From Macrotis lagotis (taxonomy: Eukaryota > Chordata > Mammalia > Peramelemorphia > Peramelidae): DNA of 64,000 nucleotides. The notes beneath the pieces are model-generated. The model saw nothing but the letters and a program-made list of their open reading frames with translations. It did not search any database and was not told the origin of the DNA. This document shows positions 55,210-64,000 of this stretch, piece by piece. The translations under genes were made by a program, and so were the position numbers. The stretch lies in the NCBI RefSeq assembly GCF_037893015.1, contig NC_133663.1, forward strand, positions 217,662,740 through 217,726,739, given 5' to 3'. Each line of letters opens with the position of its first letter. The first letter of the stretch is position 1.

Positions 55210-56079
55210 TGAAAAGACCAGAGCTAAACAGAAAATTTGGACATCAAAGAGGAGATTCAAGAGACACATGAAAAGGTAAAAAAAAATAGTGGCAGTAAAA
55301 GAAAAAAAATGCAATCCAGTAAGTTGAAACTGGCTATATCCTAGCATGGGGGGGAAAAGATTCTCATAAATCTTGAGAATTGTTACTCTAACAGAGAGAA
55401 TATACCTAGCCAGAAATGATGGACTTTCATGACCTATCCATGAGACTGCTAACTAAAGAGATGCAACTGGCTTTAACCCCACTTGGGAGAAAGACCATAA
55501 TAACTCTCAGGAATTTTGACTCTATTCGATAGAATATAGTGAATTAGAAGGGACAGACACTCAGAATTTTCTATGATTTAGATAGAATGATCTAAAAAAA
55601 CACTACCTCCTTAAAAAGGGGGACAGGAAAGAGACTGGAGGAGGGAGGGGAGAAAATGGGGTAAAACTCATTACACTAAGAGGTACAAAAAAAACTATGG
55701 TAATAGAGGGGAAGAAGGGAGCAGAGCAGAAATACATGAATCTTTTTCTCATCAGATTTGGCTTAAAGTCAATCTACACATACTCAGTTAACTTATAAAA
55801 CATCTAACTTTTCAAGTATTAAAATGGGAAAAGGGGAGGGGGGATGGAGAAAGGGGAGTAGGGAAAAAAGGGGAAAATAACAAAAGGAAGGGAAAAGCAA
55901 AAAAGGGAAAGGGGAAAGGGGAAAGAAAGGGGAGGGTGTGATATAGGAGAGCAAACAAACTGAAGGGAGTGGTTTTCAGAAACAAAATACTGGGGAATAC
56001 CGATAAGAGGGGAGGGGAGAAAGGGGGGAAAAATACAAACGGAGGGAAGATAGCACAGAGGGTAATAAAGAATTAGTAA

Positions 56080-58580
56080 TCAGAACCTTGAATGTGAATG
56101 GAATGAACTCTCCCTTAAAACATAAGCGAATCGCAGAGTGAGTTAAAAACCCGAATCCTACAATATGCTGCTTACAAGAAACTAATTTGAAGCAGAGAGA
56201 TACATATAGAGTAAACGTAAAAGGTTGGAGCAAAATATATTTTGCTTCAGCTAAAGTAAAAAAAAGCAGGGGTACCAATCCTTATCTCAGACAAAGCAGC
56301 AGCAAAAATAGATAGCATTAAAAGAGATAAGGAAGGAAACTTTATCCTCCTAAAAGGTACCATAGATAATAAAGTCATTTCAATATTGAATATATATGCA
56401 CCCAGTGGGACAGCACCCAAATTCTTAGAGGAGAAGCTGAGAGAACTACAGGAAGACATAGACAGCAAAACTCTACTAGTGGGAGACCTCAACCTACCTC
56501 TATCAGATCTAGATAAATCGAATCATAAAATAAACAAGAAAGAAGTTAAGGAGGTAAATGGATTGTTTGAAAAAAATTAGATATGGTAGACTTATGGAGG
56601 AAACTGAATGGGGATAGAAAGGAATATTCCTTTTTCTCTGCAGTACATGGAACATATACAAAAATAATTAGCAGTATCTATTTGAAACCATCAACAAGCA
56701 TTATATTCAATGGGGAGAGGCTAGAGGTATTCCCAGTAAGATCAGGGGTGAAACAAGGGTGCACATTATCACCAATATTATTCAATATTGTCTTAGATAT
56801 GTTAGCATCAGCAATTAGAGAAGAAAAGTAAATTGAAGGAATTAGAATTGGGAAGGAAGAGACAAAACTCTCACTCTTTGCAGATGACATGATAGTCTAC
56901 CTAGAGAATACCAAGAAATCATCCAAAAAACTACTGGAAACAATTAGCAATTTTTGCAAAGTTTCAGGTTATAAAATAAACCCTCATAAATCCTCAACTT
57001 TTCTATATATCTAGCAAGAAACAGCAGGAAGAGCTAGAAAGAGAAATTACATTCAAAGTAACCTCACACAATATAAAATATTTAGGAGTCTATTTGCCAA
57101 GACAGACTCAGAATATTTTTTAAAACAATTATAAAACACTTCTCACACAAATTACATCAGATTTAAATAACTGGGTAAATATCAACTGCTCATGGATATG
57201 TAGAACTAATATAATAAAAATAACCATTCTACCAAAATTAATCTATCTGTTTAGTGCCCTACCAATCAAAATTCCAAAAAATTACTTAAACGAGTTAGAA
57301 AAAATTGTAAGTAAATTCATATAGAGAAATAAAAAATCAAGAATTGCCAGGAGCTTCATGAAAAAAAGTGCAAAAGAAGGTGGCTTAGCCCTACCTGATC
57401 TAAACTTAGATTATAAAGCATCAGTCATCAAAACTGTTTGGTATTGGCTAAGAAATAGAGTGGTGGACCAGTGGAATTGATTAGGTGTAAAAGCAGGAGA
57501 TGATTATAGTAATCTGCTGTTTCATAAACCCAAAGAATCTGGCCATTGGGCTAAAAACTCCCTCTTTGATAAAAATTGCTGGGATAATTGGAAGCTAGTA
57601 TGGAGTAAACTTAGATTAGACCAACTCCTCACACCCTTTACCAAGATAAGATCCAAATGTTTACAGGACATAGACATAAAAAACAATACTATAAGCAAAT
57701 TAGAAGATCAAGGACTAGTCTACCTGTCACATCTATGTTTATGACTAAAGAAGAGTTGGAGAATATCACCAAAATCCAATTAGGTGATTTCGATTACATT
57801 AAATTAAAAAGCTTTTGCACAGATAAAACCAATGTAACCAAGATCAAAAGAAATGTAGTAAACTGGGAAACACTCTTTACAACTAATGATTCTGGCAAAG
57901 GACTCATTTCTAAAATATACAGAGAACTGAGTCATATTTTTAAAACAAAAAGCCATTCCCCAATTGACAAATGGTCAAAGAATATGGAAAGGCAATTTAC
58001 AGATGAGGAAATCAAAATCCATAGCTATATGAAAAAATGCTCTAAATCGTTAATTATTAGAGAAATGCAAATTAAAGCTTCTATGAGGTACAACCTCACA
58101 CCTCTCAGATTGGCCAATATGACCAGGAAGGATAATGATCATTGTTGGAAGGGTTATGGGAAATCTGGGACACTATTACACTGTTGGTGGAGCTGTGAAC
58201 TCATCCAACACTTCTGGAGAGCTATTTGGAAGTATGACCAAAGGGCAACAAAAATGTGCATACCCTTTGAACCAGCAATACCACGCCTGGGCCTATACCC
58301 TGAAGAGATGATGAAAAAGGGTAAAAACATTACTTGAACAAAAATATTTATAGTAGCCCTGTTTGTTGTGGCAAAGAATTGGAAATCAAGTGAATGTCTT
58401 TCAATTGAGGAATGGCTTAGCAAACTGTGGTATATGTATGTCATGGAACACTATTGTTCAATTAGAAACCAGGAGGGATGGGATTTCAAGGAAGCATGGA
58501 GGGATTTGCATGAACTGTTGCTGAGTGAGATGAGCAGAACCAGAAAAACACTGTACACCCTAACAACCACATGGGAGTGA
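56080..58580 (+). pseudogene. L1 ORF2 relic with internal deletion
   Basis: Endonuclease remnants (56290-56640, including VGDLNLPLSDLD) are followed after a deletion at about 56672 by RT. GVKQGC lies near 56747 and the catalytic FADD at 56877-56888 is kept, followed by MIVYLEN. A 226-codon open stretch at 57657-58337 covers the C-terminal region, including CWKGYG and HCWWSCELI of the Cys-rich segment. Stops and frameshifts divide the rest. No active enzyme is expected. Confidence 0.82.
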
Positions 58581-58942
58581 TGTTCAACCTTGAAGGACTT
58601 GCTCATTCCATCAATGCAACAATCAGGAACAATTTTGGGTTGTCTGCAAGGGAGAGTGCCATCTGTTTCCAGAAAAGGAGCTGCGGAGTTTGAGCAAAGT
58701 TCAAGGACTATTCCCTTTCATTTAGAAAAGAACAGATATCTTATTGTCCAATCTTGTTTCCTCTTACACTTCTCTTCTCTTCTTTAAGTATATGATTTCT
58801 CTCTCATCACACACAATTTGGATCAAGGAACAACATGGAAACAAAGTAAAGACTGACAAAGTGCTTTCCATGGTGGGGGGGCAGTAGAAACTGTGGGAAA
58901 AAATATTGAAATAATTTCTGTATTGGACTTAATATAAAACTT

Positions 58943-59110
58943 TTATTATCCCAAAGACAGCTGATGTTGCCTAAATATGAACTGAAACATGCCTTTTTTT
59001 CTCTAACTTCGTGTTTCTTTCTCTGTGGTGGGGAGGGGGCACTGAGGGAAGGTTATCTTGTGTACTTTTACAACATGACTATTGTAGTAATGTGTTTCAT
59101 GGTTATATGT
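58943..59110. other. Short unassigned spacer
   Basis: AT- and T-rich DNA between the L1 3' end and the next SINE; nothing recognised. Confidence 0.4.
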
Positions 59111-59112
59111 GG

Positions 59113-59262
59113 TTTTTTTAGGCTTTTGCAAGGCAATGGGGTTAAGTGGCTTGCCCAAGGCCACACAGCTAGGTAGTTATTAAGTTTCTGAGGCTCAATT
59201 TGAACTCCAGTACTCCTGACTCCAAGGCCAGTGCTCTATCCACTGCACCATCTAGCTGTCCC
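59113..59262 (-). mobile_element. Marsupial CORE-SINE (antisense)
   Basis: A well-kept copy: gcttttgcaaggcaatgggg, agtggcttgcccaaggccac, agtgctctatccactgcacc. Target duplication is uncertain (catggttata on the left, catagctata on the right). Confidence 0.92.
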
Positions 59263-59474
59263 ATAGCTATACATTTTTAAACTATATCAAGTAACTTACT
59301 TTTTCAATGGGGGAATGGAGTGGGAAGACAGGAGATAATTTGAAACACAATGCTTTTGGAAGTAAATGTTGAAGCATGGTTTTCCACATAGCCGGGGTAA
59401 AATTATAAAATAATTGTTTTTTAAAAAAGGAATGCTTTAAAAGTTTAGAAACTTATCTTACCTTAAAAGGAAGT
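59263..59474. other. Short unassigned spacer
   Basis: AT-rich DNA; nothing recognised. Confidence 0.4.
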
Positions 59475-60298
59475 TGGTGGTAGATTTCAGGCTAAGCTTG
59501 CAGAGAGGAGACAGGCACTGTGCTAAATCCCTCATATGTTATATGAAGCAAACCTCTTAACAGAAATTAGATCGACAAAACCCAGAAAAAGAAGCTAGGA
59601 GAACATCTACCTAAAGGTCTGTCTGTAAGGATTGTGGGTGAGCCTGGAGTAGAGTGCAGAACACCTGCAGAGGGGTGGGTCTGGGATTAACCTAAAATCA
59701 ACCACAGAAGCGTTGGCTGTGGGAGCCACAATCTAAGAGCCAACTGGCAGTCAGAGGCTTTGGCTGTGGGACTGACAGTCTGTGGCACTCCAGCAGGGTT
59801 GGAGGGCAAGTTCCAGTGCAGAGTTGCACCTATTAATCTGCTGGATTCCTCTGGTATGGAGGACCTCAGACTCCATGCTTTCACTTCAGCAGAGTGCTCT
59901 TCCCAGAACAAAGGCATATACAGCCCAGCCTACCCCCCAGCCCCCATGCTCACGTGTGAGCAGCAGAACTCCTTCAGTTGAATAGGGAGAGTAAATACCT
60001 TGCCACAGTGCATAGCCCACATTGTTCAAGGATAAACCTATCCAGCATCACAGCCACCCATCCCCTCCAGACTAAGGGAAATGGGCTCAAATTAAGGTCA
60101 CAGACACTCCAGGGAAAACAATCAACATCCTCTACTGGTCAACCCACTTGGAATCAATAAAGTCAGGGAGCAAAGCCCATAGCACCCCTAGTAGCTGGCC
60201 CACTTAGAGTTAGTGAACTCAGTGAGTAAAACCTCTTAGTGATCTCAACACCAAACTCCTCTAAACCAGCCCCTCCTGCAACACAAGATCTCAGGAAA

Positions 60299-61230
60299 AT
60301 GAAGAAGGCCCAGCAGAAAGGGGGGGGGGTAGTAGAAAATTATCTAGAAGGTAAAAACACTAACTCAGACATATCTTGAACCTCTGAGAATATGATCTGC
60401 TGTCCAGTCCAGAAAGACTTCCTCAAAGAAATTAGTAAAGAGTTTAAAATTCAATTGGAAAATGTGGAAGAAAAAATTTACACCTTGCAACAAGAAAAGA
60501 AATCCTTGAGAAATGCAATGGGACAAATGCAAAAAGAAAATAGTTCTTTGTAAACCTCAATTGGTCAAATGCAAAACTCTTTCAAAAATAGAATTGACCA
60601 GTTGGAAAAGGAGTTGCAAAAGGTAAATGAAGAAAATTATTCTCTAAAAAAAAAAAGAATGGAGTCTGTGGAAACTAATGATTTGATGAGACAATAAGAA
60701 TCTGTTAAACAAAAAAATGAAGAAAATAGAAGAAAATGTAAAATACCTCATTAGAAAAAACACTGACCTCAAAAATATAACTAGGAGAGACAACTTAAAA
60801 TCATTGTGCTCCCTGAAATATTAGAGAAGAAAGAAGTTTGGACTTAATATTACAGGATTTAGTGATTGAAAACTGCCCTGATACCATGGAACCAGAGCAC
60901 AAGACAGTTATTGAAAGAATACATTGATCCCGCCCACAAAGTGACAGCATCAAAGAATATTGTAGCCAAATTCCAGTCCTATCAGATAAAAAAGAAAATC
61001 CTGAAACCAGCCAGATAAAAACAATTTAGATATCAAGGAGCCACAGTAAGGAATACACAGGACCTGGCTGCATCAACATTAAGGGATCAAAGGACCTGGA
61101 ATGAGATATTCTGAAGAGCAAGAGAGCTTGGAATACAGCCAAGAATCCACTATCCAGAAAAGTTGAGCTTTCTCTTCCAAGGAAAAAGATGGACATTTAG
61201 TGAAATAGGAGATTCCAACTTTTCCTGATG
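60299..61230 (+). pseudogene. L1 ORF1 relic
   Basis: The expected start is ATG 60299 (aaaatgaagaaggcccagca). A G run of nine to ten bases near 60321 shifts the frame at once. Downstream blocks match ORF1 of the copy at 54224-55209 (aactgccctgataccatgga; gatatcaaggagccacagta) but carry many stops. Confidence 0.7.
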
Positions 61231-61904
61231 GAAAGACCAGACCTTAATAAAAAGTTTGGAAATCAAACAGGAAACCAAAGAGACACACAAAGGATAAAAA
61301 AGGATAAAGGAAAAAGTTTCTATCAAATAAGATGAAACTAGGCTACAACCTTACCTGGAAGAAAGATGATAATAACTTTTGAGAATTGTAAATCTATTAG
61401 GGAGACTATACTTAGCCAGAAGTGATGGACACTCATGAATTTTCTGTGACTCAGATAGAAGAATTTACAAACAATACCACTTTAAAAAGGGAGGCAGTAA
61501 AGAGATGGGAGGATGCAGGATATTGAATGGGGTAAATCTCCTTACATTAAGAGGTACAAAGGACCTATTGAGATAGAGGGGAAGAAGGGAGGAGGTGAGA
61601 ACAGCCTGAATTTTACTTTTAACAGATTTGCCTTAAAGTTAACATACATACACTCAGTTAAGAAACTTATCTTACCTTTCAAGTATTAAAGGAGGGGAAA
61701 GGGCAGGGGGGAGGAAAATGGGAGTTAACAGAAGCAAGGGAAGGAAGAAGGGGCAAAGTGAAAGGGGAAAGAAAAGGGAGGGGTATTTAAGAGGGCAAAC
61801 ACACTGAAGGTAGTGGTATTCAGAAACAAAATACTGGGGAATATGGATAAAGTGAAAAAAAGGAAAAATACAAACAGTGGGAAGATAGCATGGAGGGCAA
61901 TAAA

Positions 61905-64000
61905 GAGTTATTAATTATAACTTTGAATGTAAAAAGGATGAACTCTCCTGTAAGCAGAGAGATGCATATAGAGTAAAGGGGAAAGGTTCAGCTGAATGAA
62001 AAAAGAAGGGGAAGCAATCCTTTTCTCAGACAAAGCAGCTGCAAAAATAGATATAATTAAAAGAGAAAAGGAAGGAAACCTATAACATTCTAAAAGGAAC
62101 AAAAGACAATAAATTAATTTGAATACTAAATATGTATGCACCAAATGCTATAGCATCCAAATTCTTAGAGGAAAAGTTGAAGTAGTTACAGGAAGACAAA
62201 GACAGCAAAATCCTACTGGAGGGAGACCTCAACCACCCACTGTCAGATTTAGATGAATCTAATAATAAAATAAACAAGAAGGAAGTTATGGAGGTAAATA
62301 GATTGATGGAAAACCTAAACATGATAGAACTATGAAGAAAATTGAATGAGGACAGTAAGGAATATACTTTTTTCTCCTGAAGGACATGGCACCTACACAA
62401 AAACTGAGCATGTAATAGGACATAAAAAGCTAATGATCCATTGCATAAAGGCAGAAATAGTGAACACATCTTTCTCAGACCATAATGCAAAAAAAAAAAT
62501 CACATGCAATTGGGCCAGGGAGATATAGATCAAATTTAATTTAATACTAAATAACCTCATTATACAGAATGAGTGGATCAAATAACAAATTATAGAAAAA
62601 TTTAATATTTCATCCTAGATAATGACAATAAAGAAACAATATACCAAAACTTATGGGATACAGCAAAGGCAACTGACAGGGGATACATTATATATCTTTA
62701 AATGCTTACATGAATAAACTGGAGAAAGAGGAAATCAATGAACTAAACATGAACTAAAAATATTAGAGAAAGAATAAATAAATAATCTAATTAAATGTCA
62801 AATTCTAAATTCTAAAAATTAAAGGAGAAATTAATGAAATCAAAATCAAGGAAACTATTGAACTAATAAGTAAAAACAAGAATTGGTTTTTATAAAAAAA
62901 AAACAATAGAATTGATAAACCTCTGGTTAATTTGATTAAAAAGAGAAAGAAGAAAACCAAATTGCTAGTGTTTAAATGAAAAAGTTGAACTGACCACCAA
63001 TAAGGAGCAAATTGAAATAGTAATTTGGGAATGATTTTTGCCCAACTCTATGCCAATAAATTTGATAATCTAAATGAAATGGATGAATTTTTAAAAAATA
63101 TAAGTTTCCCAGGTTAAATGAAGAGGAAATTAAATACATAAATAACCCGATCTCAGAAAAAGAAATTCAACAAGTTATTATTGAACTCCTTAAGAAAATA
63201 TCTCCAGGGCCAAATAGATTCATAGGTGAATTTTGTCAAGCATTTAAGGAACAATTCCTGTATATTCTCTTTGGAAAAATGGAGGAAGACAGAACTCTGC
63301 TTATCTCTTTCTATGACACCAATATGGTGCTGGAAGAGTAAAAGCAGAGAAAGAAAATAATAGATTTATCTCCTGGTTAATATATATGCAAAAATCTTAA
63401 ATAAAATCTTAACAATATGATTACAACAAGTTATCACTAGGATAATACACTATGACCAAATAAGATTTATCCCAGGAATGCAGGGTTGGTTCAATATTAG
63501 GAAAACTGTAAATAGAATTAATTATACCAATAGCTAACCTATCAGAAATTACATAATTATATCACTAGATATAGAAAAACTTTTGACAAAATGCAACACT
63601 GATTTCTACTAAAAACCCTAGAGAGTTTAGGAATAAATTGATTTTTCCTTAGAATAATAAGCTGTAGCTATCTGAAACCATCAACAAGCATTATGTGCAA
63701 TAGGGATGGGCTAGAGGCATTTTCAATAAGATCAGTGGTGTAAAAAGCTGATTATCACCACTACTGTCCAATATTGTATTAGAAATGTTATCTTCAGCAA
63801 TAAGAGAAGAAAAACAAAGTAAAAGAATTAGAATTGGGAAGGAAGAGACAAAACTCTCATTCTGCAGATGATATGATGGTATACCTACAGAATCTCAAGA
63901 AATCACCTAAAAAAGTACTAGAAATAATTAGCAACATTAGCAGAGTCACAGGAAAATAATAAAACCTCATAAATCCTCAGCATTTCTATATATGACTAGC
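61905..64000 (+). pseudogene. L1 ORF2 relic, truncated by the window
   Basis: The endonuclease part is recognisable at 61915-62560 (aaattcttagaggaaaagtt; gggagacctcaaccacccac), and the linker and early RT at 62580-63660. At the RT catalytic site two bases are missing relative to the sister copies (cattctgcagatgatatgat near 63860), so FADD is out of frame. Multiple stops. Confidence 0.75.

Larger units (their letters stand above)
53461..58942 (+). mobile_element. L1 with complete 5' end, ORF2 internally deleted (sense)
   Basis: This is the best-kept L1 in the window. The start acttccggccaagatggcgg is intact. It has a 5' UTR, ORF1 from 54224, a purine-rich spacer (55620-56060), ORF2 from about 56080 and a 3' region to about 58942. 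Compared with the copy at 62340-63670, about 1.3 kb is missing near 56672 (end of endonuclease, linker and first part of RT). It was inserted into the older L1 to its left. Confidence 0.88.
59475..64000 (+). mobile_element. L1 (sense), cut by the window end
   Basis: 5' UTR (gcagagaggagacaggcact near 59500), ORF1 relic from 60299, spacer with purine-rich sequence (61680-61900), ORF2 relic from about 61905. The window ends inside RT. It serves as the undeleted reference for the ORF2 deletion in the preceding L1. Confidence 0.88.

Overview
The window is a piece of animal nuclear DNA, almost certainly from a marsupial (dasyurid or didelphid type; species not resolved). It is AT-rich and dominated by transposed elements: many marsupial-type L1 copies, tRNA-headed CORE-SINEs ending in the conserved GTGTGGCCTTGGGCAAG core, MAR1-like SINEs with a BovB/RTE-type 3' end, and ancient MIR and L2 remnants. 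No exon of a host protein-coding gene could be recognised. The only long open reading frames belong to one endogenous retrovirus (ERV).

Layout. 1-2260: unassigned AT-rich DNA with a (TC)n tract. 2262-4955: nested SINEs and two 5' L1 pieces. 5105-11897: a nearly complete decayed sense L1 carrying two SINEs. 11990-18912: a 6.9 kb class II (alpha/betaretrovirus-like) provirus with both LTRs, an open gag-pro frame, an open pol frame and an env reduced to its two ends. 18913-24165: L1 fragments and SINEs, including a TA/CATATA microsatellite inside an L1. 24465-30350: old L2, MIR and MAR1 remnants and simple repeats. 30350-44600: a dense cluster of mainly antisense L1s interrupted by sense L1 3' ends, SINEs and a U6 snRNA retropseudogene. 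44600-52820: mostly unassigned DNA with SINEs and one antisense L1 5' half. 52825-64000: three sense L1s, the last running off the window.

How the ERV works as a unit. The 5' LTR has a reversed CCAAT box, an ATAAAA TATA-like box and an AATAAA signal, and is followed by a tRNA-Lys-like primer site. Gag and protease share one frame. A GGGAAAT heptamer directly before the gag-pro stop would allow -1 frameshifting into pol, which keeps every RT, RNase H and integrase catalytic residue looked for. Three further signals deserve attention: a 16-base exact copy of the 3' polypurine tract inside the integrase coding region (candidate central PPT); an ATG in U5 placed 10 bases before a strong splice donor and in phase with an acceptor before the env leader; and a hydrophobic N-terminal extension in frame upstream of the myristoylation-type Gag start. 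The provirus lacks a target-site duplication and its two flanks come from different parts of L1, so it probably arose by, or was altered by, recombination or deletion. Env is defective.

Boundaries of the old repeats were judged by eye from similarity between copies in this window and from remembered family consensus patterns. They are approximate, commonly within 10-50 bases.
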